From JANLYC01 sp963750495 (GTDB lineage Bacteria > Actinomycetota > Actinomycetes > Propionibacteriales > Nocardioidaceae): a DNA stretch of 64,000 nt. The notes below the pieces were generated by a model. The model saw nothing but the letters and a program-made list of their open reading frames with translations. It was not told the origin of the DNA and did no database searches. Of the stretch, positions 55,002 through 62,488 are shown one piece after another (positions within the stretch are counted from its first letter, which is position 1; the number at the start of each line of letters is the position of its first letter). The translations under genes and the position numbers were made by a program. The stretch lies in the NCBI GenBank assembly GCA_963750495.1, contig CAVVQV010000006.1:438427-502426 (forward strand), read 5' to 3'.

Positions 55002-56423
55002 CTAGGCACGCAGCGCTCCGACGACCTCGCCGAAGGCGGCCGTATGGCGGTCGACGTCCTCGGCCGAGGTCGTCGGGCACATCAGGGCCATGTTGTGGAA
55101 CGGCGTCATCAAGATCCCGCGGTTGGCCAACGCGAGGTGCAGGTAGCCGTCCAGCTCCTGGTCGTGTGCCGCAGCGGAGGAGTCGCCGTCACGAGGTGGG
55201 CTGGCCGCGAAGCGGTACTCCGTCCGCGCCCCCAGCTGGGTGATCGACCACGGCACGGCGTACTCGTCGATCACGGACTGCACACCGGCGGTGAAGCGCG
55301 TGGACATGTCGATCATGTGCGCGAACGCCTCCTCGGTCAGCACCTCGGACAACGTCGCCCGCATGGCCGCCACCGACAGCGCGTTGCCGGCGAGCGTGCC
55401 GCCGACCCCACCCACGTCCTCGATATCGGCGTCGCCGGAGTTGGCCATGGTCTCGATGGTCGACGCGATGTCGTCGGTGATGCCGAACGCTCCGCACGGG
55501 ATGCCGCCACCGATGCTCTTGCCGATCACCACGATGTCGGGCCGCAGGTCCCACGCGGCTGTAGCGCCGCCGGGGCCAGCCGAGAACGTGTGGGTCTCGT
55601 CGATCAGCAGCAAGGCCCCGTAGGTCGTCGCGAGGGCCCGCATCTCATGGTGGAAGTCGGGGTCCGGAAGCACGATGCCGATGTTGGTCAAGGCGGGTTC
55701 GGCCACGATCACGGCAACATCACCGTGCGAGAGGGCGGTCTCGAGAGCCTCCAGATCGTTCCACGGGACAGCCCTGGTGGTCATCTCGGGTGGCACGGGT
55801 GGACCCACGTTGCCGGGTCGTGTGAGCGTCGAGCCCTCAGGCCCGGCGATCACGAACGTCTCATCGACCGAGCCGTGGTAGCTGTAGCTGAAGCAGATGA
55901 TCTTGGGCCGACCCGTCACCGCGCGGGCAATGCGGATCGCCCACCGGTTGGCGTCGGTCGCCGACAAGGTGAAGGACCACAACGGCTGGCCGAAACGCCG
56001 AGCCAGCTCAGCACCGACCCAGGCCGCGTCAGGGGTGGGCAGCATCGTGGTGATGCCGCCGAGGTCCTTGATCCGTCGCTCGACGGCTCGCACCGTGGGC
56101 TCCGGCGAGTGGCCGGCCATGGCACCGGTGTCGCCCAGCGCGAAGTCGACGTACTCGAGCCCGTCGACGTCGACGATCCGATTGCCTTGGGCCCGCTCGA
56201 ACGACAGGGGGAAGCCGCCCGGCCACAGGTTCATCCAGGTCATCGGGACACGACCGAACAGGTGAGTCGCCTCACCGTGCAACAGCCTGCTCGTGGGATG
56301 CAGCTGCTCGTATGTCGTCTGCTCCGAAGCAATTCGCTCCACCAGACACGCGCGGTCGATGTCGCGCATGGCCACCTCACTCACGTCCGTCCCGCACACC
56401 TGGCCGTCCCCGCTGGAGATCAC
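55002..56423 (-). CDS. Class III PLP aminotransferase (glutamate-1-semialdehyde aminomutase-like)
   Basis: A 473-residue fold-type I enzyme. The PLP-binding Lys is in VIGKSIGGGIPCGAFG; the phosphate-binding and stacking residues lie in LSATDANRWAIRIARA and SYSYHGSVDE, with LLIDETHTF as the Asp motif. Closest in style to GSA-aminomutase-like transaminases of unclear substrate; not HemL, as no tetrapyrrole genes are near. GTG 56423 lies 6 nt after CACTGT. Confidence 0.83.
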   Translation of the reverse strand: MISSGDGQVCGTDVSEVAMRDIDRACLVERIASEQTTYEQLHPTSRLLHGEATHLFGRVPMTWMNLWPGGFPLSFERAQGNRIVDVDGLEYVDFALGDTGAMAGHSPEPTVRAVERRIKDLGGITTMLPTPDAAWVGAELARRFGQPLWSFTLSATDANRWAIRIARAVTGRPKIICFSYSYHGSVDETFVIAGPEGSTLTRPGNVGPPVPPEMTTRAVPWNDLEALETALSHGDVAVIVAEPALTNIGIVLPDPDFHHEMRALATTYGALLLIDETHTFSAGPGGATAAWDLRPDIVVIGKSIGGGIPCGAFGITDDIASTIETMANSGDADIEDVGGVGGTLAGNALSVAAMRATLSEVLTEEAFAHMIDMSTRFTAGVQSVIDEYAVPWSITQLGARTEYRFAASPPRDGDSSAAAHDQELDGYLHLALANRGILMTPFHNMALMCPTTSAEDVDRHTAAFGEVVGALRA

Positions 56424-56467
56424 CCTGACACAGTGGAATGCACCACGTCGCGCAACCAGGAGAAGAC

Positions 56468-56872
56468 ATGCCCACCGGACCCATGCCCGAAAAGATCAGG
56501 AACCTGCTCGAGCAGCCCAATCCTGCCGTCATCACGTCGCTGCGCCCGGACGGGCATCCTGTGTCGGTAGCGACCTGGTACGTCCTCGACGGCGACCGGG
56601 TGCTCGTCAACATGGACGCCGGTCGCAAGCGGCTCGAATACCTGAGTCAGGATCCCCGGGTCTCGCTCACCGCCTTGAAAGAAGGCGATTGGTACACACA
56701 CGTCAGCGTGCAGGGAAAGGTCGTCGAGATGCGTGACGACGAAGACCTGTCCGACATCGATCGGATCTCGCAGCACTACCGGGGCCGCGCCTACCGCAAC
56801 CGGGAGCGCAAACGCGTCAGTGCGTGGATCGAGATCGAGCGGTGGCACGGGTGGGGCGACGCCGACGACTGA
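56468..56872 (+). CDS. PPOX-class, probably F420-dependent, flavin/deazaflavin oxidoreductase
   Basis: A 134-residue split-barrel protein of the pyridoxamine-phosphate-oxidase-like family: AVITSLRPDGHPVSVATWY, then VLVNMDAGRKRLEYL with basic residues that could bind cofactor phosphate, and a C-terminal RKRVSAWIEIERWHGW. Similar actinobacterial proteins use F420. CAGGAGAAGAC precedes ATG 56468. Divergent from the aminotransferase, with 44 bp between start codons. Confidence 0.8.
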   Translation: MPTGPMPEKIRNLLEQPNPAVITSLRPDGHPVSVATWYVLDGDRVLVNMDAGRKRLEYLSQDPRVSLTALKEGDWYTHVSVQGKVVEMRDDEDLSDIDRISQHYRGRAYRNRERKRVSAWIEIERWHGWGDADD

Positions 56873-56893
56873 GCACGCTCGTCCGACGCTCGA

Positions 56894-57565
56894 TCATCCG
56901 ACGTCGTCGTTGAACCGGTGGCCGAACTCCATCAGGGAGTCGTAGACGCCTCGGGCGCCGGCCTCTTCGAGCTCAGCGGCTGAGTAGCCGCCGGTGCGCA
57001 CGGCGTAGGCGGGGATCGCCGCCCGGTTGGCGGCCTCGATGTCCCAGGTGGAGTCTCCGACGAGGATGGAGTCGTCGGCATCGACCTTGCTCATCGCGAT
57101 CTCGACCAGGTCCGCCGCGGGCTTGCTGGCATCGGCGTCCTCGGCCGTCGTCCAGTGCGCGGCCAGGTCCCGAGCATCGAGCAGGTCGACATAGTGCTCG
57201 ACGTGCTCGGCTGGACCCGAGCTGGCCAGGACGACTGTCAGGCCGCGGTCGCGTACCGACGCCAGCACTTGGGTGGCTCCGGCGAACGGGCGAACCTCGT
57301 TGATCAACGGTGCGTACTCCTCCTGCCAGGCGTTGCGAAGGTCATCACCGTGCTGTTCCTCGACCTGCTGGCCCGCGACCGCGGCCACCAGTCGGTCGCC
57401 GCCCATGCCGATCGCCCGGTGGATGCGCCACAGCGGTGGAACCACGTCATACCGGGCGAAAGACCGGAACCACGCGATGGTGTGGTGGTAGTTGGTATCG
57501 ACGAGGGTGCCGTCGACGTCGAAGACAATCGTGTCCACGCTGCTCGTGGCCGGGGTCTGGCTCAT
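56894..57565 (-). CDS. HAD-IA family hydrolase
   Basis: A 223-residue phosphatase of the phosphoglycolate-phosphatase/beta-phosphoglucomutase group: motif I VFDVDGTLVDTNYHH, motif II LASSGP, motif III Lys in ADASKPAADL and motif IV VGDSTWDIEAA. A helical C1 cap lies at residues 30-90. ATG 57565 has no clear ribosome site. Substrate unknown. Confidence 0.88.
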   Translation of the reverse strand: MSQTPATSSVDTIVFDVDGTLVDTNYHHTIAWFRSFARYDVVPPLWRIHRAIGMGGDRLVAAVAGQQVEEQHGDDLRNAWQEEYAPLINEVRPFAGATQVLASVRDRGLTVVLASSGPAEHVEHYVDLLDARDLAAHWTTAEDADASKPAADLVEIAMSKVDADDSILVGDSTWDIEAANRAAIPAYAVRTGGYSAAELEEAGARGVYDSLMEFGHRFNDDVG

Positions 57566-57653
57566 GTCGTCGATGTACCCGGACTCAGGGCTCGCATGCT
57601 TGACTTGTGAGACAGCCGCGGCATGCGCGCTGTCGAGGAGAGGACGAGACGAC

Positions 57654-58721
57654 GTGTCGTGGGTCAACCGGGTCGACACCTACCAGCGTCAGCATCGCTG
57701 GGCCGGTTTCCCGTTGGGCGTGGTCTACAAGTTCGGTGACGACCAGGGCAACTACCTCGCGGCGCTGATCACCTACTACGCGTTCGTGTCGCTGTTCCCG
57801 CTTCTGCTGCTCGGTTCGTCGATCCTCGGCTTCGTCCTCCAGGGGAACCCGGACCTGCAGAAAGAGATTCTCGACTCGACGCTGGCGAGGTTCCCGGTCA
57901 TCGGCACCGACCTCCAGCAGCCGGGCGGGCTCAAGGGAAGTGGCATCGCGGTCGTCGTCGGGGCGGTGGTCGCGCTGTATGGTGCGCTCGGCGTCGCCAA
58001 TGCCACCCAGAACGCGCTCAACATCGCCTGGGCCGTCCCGCGCAACCGTCGTCCCAACCCGATCATGGCGCGCATGCGTAGCGTGGTCCTGCTCTCCGTG
58101 GCCGGGTTGGCCATCCTGGCGACCACCTTGATCGCCAACGTCGACGCGGGTATCGCTGCTCTGGCCAGCATCGATCCCGGGGTTCGGGCACTGATCACGA
58201 TCGGAACGATGGTGGTCAACGCGGCCATCTTCACGGTGCTGTTCTGGATGGCTGCAGCGCACGACCACCGGCCTCGTCAGGACATCCCCGGCGGACTGTT
58301 CGTGGCCGTGGTGTGGCAGTTCCTCCAGGTCGTCGGATCGGCGTACGTGACGCGGGTGATCCGAGATGCCGACGCCACCAGCGGCACGTTCGCGATCGTG
58401 CTGGGCATGATCGCCTGGATCTACGTCGGGGCGCTCGCTGTCACCGTCGGCATCGAGATCAACGTCGTGCGGGCCAAACAGCTCTACCCGCGGGCGCTGC
58501 TCACTCCCTTCACCGACAACGTCGACCTCACCGAAGCTGATCGTGCCGTCTACACCGGGTATGCGCAGGCGCAGGGCCACAAGGGATTCCAGAGTGTCGA
58601 CGTCTCGTTCGACGAGTCCCTGCGGGTCCCTCGTGTCCGGCGTGCCGCAAAGACCGCACCGTCAGCGGAGTCACCTCCTGAAAAAGAACAGGTCCCGGAG
58701 AACCGGGATGCCTTATCGTGA
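57654..58721 (+). CDS. YihY/BrkB family inner membrane protein
   Basis: A 355-residue membrane protein of the YihY/virulence factor BrkB family, with about six helices and the typical early ALITYYAFVSLFPLLLLG and late FAIVLGMIAWIYVGALAVTVGIEIN. Function unclear; once called RNase BN in error. GTG 57654 is about 10 nt after AGGAGAGGA. The hydrophilic Lys/Glu C-terminal tail overlaps the -10 candidate of the trpS leader. Confidence 0.85.
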   Translation: MSWVNRVDTYQRQHRWAGFPLGVVYKFGDDQGNYLAALITYYAFVSLFPLLLLGSSILGFVLQGNPDLQKEILDSTLARFPVIGTDLQQPGGLKGSGIAVVVGAVVALYGALGVANATQNALNIAWAVPRNRRPNPIMARMRSVVLLSVAGLAILATTLIANVDAGIAALASIDPGVRALITIGTMVVNAAIFTVLFWMAAAHDHRPRQDIPGGLFVAVVWQFLQVVGSAYVTRVIRDADATSGTFAIVLGMIAWIYVGALAVTVGIEINVVRAKQLYPRALLTPFTDNVDLTEADRAVYTGYAQAQGHKGFQSVDVSFDESLRVPRVRRAAKTAPSAESPPEKEQVPENRDALS

Positions 58722-58725
58722 GGTC

Positions 58726-58764
58726 ATGACGTCGACATCGCTGCGCATGTGGTGGCTGCCCTGA
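58726..58764 (+). CDS. Trp-Trp leader peptide upstream of trpS
   Basis: ATG 58726 opens MTSTSLRMWWLP, with tandem Trp codons at 58750-58755 and TGA at 58762. TATCGT (58714-58719) lies exactly 6 nt before the ATG, so the trpS transcript would begin with this codon. Leader peptides with consecutive Trp codons control trp operons, and an auxiliary trpRS gene in Streptomyces coelicolor, by ribosome stalling. Too short for automatic gene finders. Confidence 0.75.
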   Translation: MTSTSLRMWWLP

Positions 58765-58818
58765 CGGGCGCCGCCTGATCGAGTCTTTTCTCATCCAGCC
58801 GCCCCGGGGAGGGCGGCT
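58750..58818 (+). promoter_or_regulatory. trpS attenuator
   Basis: The Trp codons and following bases can form one hairpin with GCCC-TGAC-GGGC at its core (region 1:2). A terminator-like hairpin AGCCGCCC/GGGCGGCT follows at 58797-58818 (3:4). GGGCG (58767-58771) can instead pair with CGCCC (58800-58804), giving a 2:3 antiterminator. A ribosome stalled at Trp codons would favour 2:3 and trpS expression. Pairings are by eye. Confidence 0.6.
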
Positions 58819-58860
58819 GTCGTATGTCCGGACCGGGGCCTGAACTACTCAGGACCCAAC

Positions 58861-59862
58861 ATGACCAACGAAGGTGCACTCTCCCGCGTACTGTCGGGCA
58901 TCACTCCGAGTGGGCCACTCACCCTCGGCAATCACCTCGGTGCCCTGCGGCGGTTCGTCATGGGGCAGGACTCCACCACCGGCTTCTTCTTCATCGCGGA
59001 CCTGCACGCCATGACGACCGAGCACGAGCCCGAGCGGCTGCGGGAGCTGACCTTGCAGACGGCAGCGCTGTTCCTGGCAGCCGGGCTGGATCCCGAGCGG
59101 GCCACGGTGTTCGTGCAGTCGCACGTGCCCGAGCATGTCGAGCTCGCGTACCTGCTCGAGTGCACGGCCTACGTCGGAGAGCTCGGCCGGATGATCCAGT
59201 TCAAGGAGAAGGGCGGCCGGCCGCGGACCCGGGCGAGCCTGTTCACCTACCCATGCCTGATGGCTGCCGACATCCTGCTCTACGACTCCGCCACGGTGCC
59301 CGTGGGTGGTGACCAGGACCAGCACGTCGAGCTCGCGCGCGACCTGGCCATCCGCTTCAACCGACGGTACGGCGACACGTTCGTGGTACCCGATCTGGCC
59401 CGGGCAGCCTTGGCCGCCAGGATCGCCGACCTCACGGCACCGACGGCCAAGATGAGCAAGTCTGCACCCGACGGTGCGATGGGCGTGATCCGCATGCTGG
59501 ACCATCCTGACCTCATCCGACGCAAGATCGCGCGTGCCGTCACCGACTCCGACAACGACGTGCGCTACGACCCGGATGCCAAGCCCGGGGTGTCGAACCT
59601 GCTCGACATCGTCTCGGCGATCCGAGGTGTCACTCCGGACGTCGTGGCCGACTCGTGCTCGTCCTACGGCGAGCTCAAGGCCGCCTGTACCGAGGAGGTC
59701 GTGGGCCTGCTCGCCCCGATCCAGCAACGTCACGCCGAGCTGATGGCCGACCCGGCATGCCTGCGAACCACGCTGGCCGCAGGCGCTGACAGGGCTCGGA
59801 CCCACGCCGCTGAGGTGCTCACGCGAGCCCGGCTGGCCGTCGGCCTCGCCGCGCCCGGCTGA
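58861..59862 (+). CDS. trpS: Tryptophanyl-tRNA synthetase
   Basis: A 333-residue class Ic synthetase charging tRNA-Trp. ITPSGPLTLGNHLGALR holds the HIGH-equivalent (G23-N-H-L-G27), GGDQDQHVELARDLA the adenine-binding segment, and KMSKS is at 197-201. AGGAC lies before ATG 58861. The attenuator upstream suggests it responds to charged tRNA-Trp level, as described for auxiliary, indolmycin-resistant TrpRS genes in Streptomyces; whether another trpS exists is not visible. Confidence 0.94.
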   Translation: MTNEGALSRVLSGITPSGPLTLGNHLGALRRFVMGQDSTTGFFFIADLHAMTTEHEPERLRELTLQTAALFLAAGLDPERATVFVQSHVPEHVELAYLLECTAYVGELGRMIQFKEKGGRPRTRASLFTYPCLMAADILLYDSATVPVGGDQDQHVELARDLAIRFNRRYGDTFVVPDLARAALAARIADLTAPTAKMSKSAPDGAMGVIRMLDHPDLIRRKIARAVTDSDNDVRYDPDAKPGVSNLLDIVSAIRGVTPDVVADSCSSYGELKAACTEEVVGLLAPIQQRHAELMADPACLRTTLAAGADRARTHAAEVLTRARLAVGLAAPG

Positions 59863-59866
59863 CGGT

Positions 59867-61585
59867 TCAGTCCAGGGCTCGCCCGACGGCAACGGCCCGG
59901 GTGTCGGGCGCGGCAATGCGGGCCGCGTCGGCAGCCAGGTCGTCCTCCTGCTCCTGAGAACGTCTCTCGGCTTCGACCCGGGCGCTGTAGGCCTGGACCT
60001 CGTTGTCGATGCGCTCCTGGTCCCAGCCGAGGATCGGGGCCACCAGCTCGGCTGCCGCAACGGCTGCCGTCGTACCGCGATCGGGCGTCTCGATCGAGAT
60101 GCGGGTCCGCCTCGCCAGGATGTCGTCGAGGTGCAGGGCGGCTTCGTTGCTGGCTGCGTAGACGATCTCGATGCGGAGGTACTCCTCCGCACCCGCAAGC
60201 GGCTCGAGCATGGTGTGGTCGTCGACGGCGAGGGCTAGCAGCTCCTCGGTCATCGAGCCGTACCGGTCGAGCAACCGCTGCATCCGCCAGACCGGGACGT
60301 CGGCACGGCGTGCCAGTCGCTCCACCTGGTTGACCATCGCGTGGTAGCCCTCAGCTCCCATGAGCGGGATGTTCTCGGTGACGCTCGGCGGCACGGCGCC
60401 GCCCACGTCCTCCAAGGCGGCGTCAATCGCGTCGGCCGCCATCACCCGGTAGGTCGTGTACTTGCCACCGGCAATCGAGATGAGACCAGGCTGCGGCCGG
60501 GCGACTGCGTGTTCGCGCGAGAGCTGCGACGTGGACTCGCTCTCGCCTGACAGCAGGGGGCGGAGGCCGGCGTACACGCCTTGGATGTCGTCGTGGCTGA
60601 GCGGGACCGCCAACACCTCGTTGACGTGGTCGAGGATGTAGTCGATGTCGGCCCGGCTGGCTGCGGGGTGTGCCTTGTGCAGCTTCCACTCGGTGTCGGT
60701 GGTGCCGATGATCCAGTGCGTGTGCCACGGGATGACGAACAGGACGGACTTCTCCGTGCGCAGGATCAGGCCCGTCTCCGAGTTGATGCGGTCACGCGGC
60801 ACGACGATGTGGACGCCCTTGGACGCGAGCACGTGGAAGCGACCGCGGCCGCCGGCGAGCGTCTGGATGTCGTCGGTCCAGACCCCGGTGGCGTTGATCA
60901 CGACCGACGCCCGCACCTCCACCTCGCGATCGCTCTCGACGTCGCGAACGCGTGCACCGACGATCCGTTCGCCAGCTCGGTTGAGAGCGACCACTTCAGC
61001 CGAGCTGAGAACCGTGGCTCCGTACGTCGCCGCGGTCCTCGCGACGGTCAGCGTGTGACGAGCATCGTCGGCCTGGGCGTCGTAGTACATGAGTGCACCG
61101 GTCAGGGCTGTGCGCTTGAGAGCCGGGACCTTGCGCAGCGCACCACCGCGGGTGAAGTGCCGGTGCCGCGGCACCGACCGGGCGCCGCCCATGGAGTCGT
61201 ACAACGTCATGCCGGCGCTCACGTAGGGGCGCTCCCAGATGCGGTGCGTCAACGGATACAGGAACGAGACAGGCTTGACCAGGTGCGGAGCGATTCGCGT
61301 CAGCATGAGCTCGCGCTCGTGCAGGGCCTCACGGACGAGGCCGAAGTTGAACTGCTCGAGATAACGCAACCCGCCATGAAACAGCTTCGACGAACGTGAT
61401 GAGGTTCCGGACGCGAAATCTCTGGCCTCGACCAGGGCCACGGACAAGCCGCGCGTCGCGGCATCGAGTGCGGCGCCGGCTCCGGTGACGCCACCACCGA
61501 TCACGAGGACGTCGAACTTCGTTGCCGCCAACCGGTCCCACGCGGCAGTTCGGTAGTCGCTGTCCAGGCGAGAAGGTATCGGCAT
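59867..61585 (-). CDS. glpD: Glycerol-3-phosphate dehydrogenase (FAD)
   Basis: A 572-residue membrane-associated flavoenzyme oxidising glycerol-3-phosphate to dihydroxyacetone phosphate. FAD motif DVLVIGGGVTGAGAALDAA (residues 25-43), then SGTSSRSSKLFHGGLRYLEQ, HWIIGTTDTEW and the late SIAGGKYTTYR. AAGGGAA precedes ATG 61585. It is divergent from glpF-glpK, which supply its substrate, and its stop is 4 bp from the trpS stop. Confidence 0.95.
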   Translation of the reverse strand: MPIPSRLDSDYRTAAWDRLAATKFDVLVIGGGVTGAGAALDAATRGLSVALVEARDFASGTSSRSSKLFHGGLRYLEQFNFGLVREALHERELMLTRIAPHLVKPVSFLYPLTHRIWERPYVSAGMTLYDSMGGARSVPRHRHFTRGGALRKVPALKRTALTGALMYYDAQADDARHTLTVARTAATYGATVLSSAEVVALNRAGERIVGARVRDVESDREVEVRASVVINATGVWTDDIQTLAGGRGRFHVLASKGVHIVVPRDRINSETGLILRTEKSVLFVIPWHTHWIIGTTDTEWKLHKAHPAASRADIDYILDHVNEVLAVPLSHDDIQGVYAGLRPLLSGESESTSQLSREHAVARPQPGLISIAGGKYTTYRVMAADAIDAALEDVGGAVPPSVTENIPLMGAEGYHAMVNQVERLARRADVPVWRMQRLLDRYGSMTEELLALAVDDHTMLEPLAGAEEYLRIEIVYAASNEAALHLDDILARRTRISIETPDRGTTAAVAAAELVAPILGWDQERIDNEVQAYSARVEAERRSQEQEDDLAADAARIAAPDTRAVAVGRALD

Positions 61586-61638
61586 GAAAGTTCCCTTCGT
61601 GATGCTTCGTGGACGTTGAATATGACCAGTTCGTGTCG

Positions 61639-61679
61639 TTGACCCCCGGGTAACGGCGCCCCTAGTGTCATACACACTA
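61639..61679 (+). promoter_or_regulatory. glpF-glpK promoter with operator palindrome
   Basis: TTGACC (61639-61644), an 18-bp spacer and TAGTGT (61663-61668) form a good promoter. TAGTGT-CATAC-ACACTA (61663-61679) is a perfect inverted repeat that starts on the -10 and covers the expected transcription start. A repressor bound there would block glpF and perhaps glpD. The regulator is not in the window. Confidence 0.6.
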
Positions 61680-61743
61680 ACCATTGGCGCAGAGGTCGGG
61701 GAGGGTTCTCTTTCCGTCCTCCTCTGTCCGGAAGGACATTTCT

Positions 61744-62471
61744 GTGGACCTGAGTTTCGGTGACATTTTCCTCAGCGAAATCATGGGCACCGGCATGCTG
61801 ACGTTGCTCGGTTGTGGCGTCGTGGCCAACGCCGTACTGGCGAAAAACAAGGGCTTCAACGGCGGCTTCTTGATGATCAACATCGGGTGGGGCCTCGCGG
61901 TCTTCTCCGGTGTCTTCGTCGGCTACAAGAGCGGCGCCCACCTCAACCCGGCGGTCACTGTCGGTCTGCTGTCCGCTGGCATCGACCTCGGTGGCTTCGG
62001 CCACGTACGATCGCCTACTTCTCCGGCGAGCTCATCGGCGCCTTCCTCGGTGCGGTCCTGTGTTGGCTGGCCTACCGCGACCACTTCGACGACCCGGAGA
62101 GCGAGCCCGGCGCCAAGCTGGGAACCTTCTCCACCGGTCCGGCCATCCGCAACCCCGTCAACAACGTGATCACCGAGATCATCGGCACCTTCGTCCTGGT
62201 GTTCGTGATCCTGGGCTTCGGAAAGACACCGTCGGAGATCGGTCCGCTGGCCGTTGCCCTGCTCGTTGTCGGTATCGGAGCCTCGCTCGGTGGCCCCACC
62301 GGATACGCCATCAACCCAGCTCGTGACCTGGGTCCCCGCGTCGCCCACGCCATCCTGCCCATCAAGGGCAAGGGCGGCAGTGACTGGGAGTACTCGTGGA
62401 TCCCCGTCGTGGGCCCGCTCATCGGCGGCGTGATCGCCGGTGTGCTTGCCAATATCGTCAACTTCGTCTGA
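61744..62471 (+). pseudogene. glpF: Glycerol facilitator (MIP/aquaglyceroporin), frameshifted
   Basis: The gene starts at GTG 61744 with GGAAGGA upstream. Residues 1-86 run normally through the first NPA box (AHLNPAVTVG) to GGFGHV; the rest (TIAYFSGELIGAFLGAVL, second box INPARDLGPR, end ANIVNFV) is in another frame. One base appears to be missing near 62003-62009 (CACGTACG), since the region is 728 nt where 729 would fit. Both halves look fully conserved, so the lesion is recent or a sequencing error. As read, translation ends at 62169. Confidence 0.8.
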
Positions 62472-62488
62472 TCGGACAGTGACTCTCT

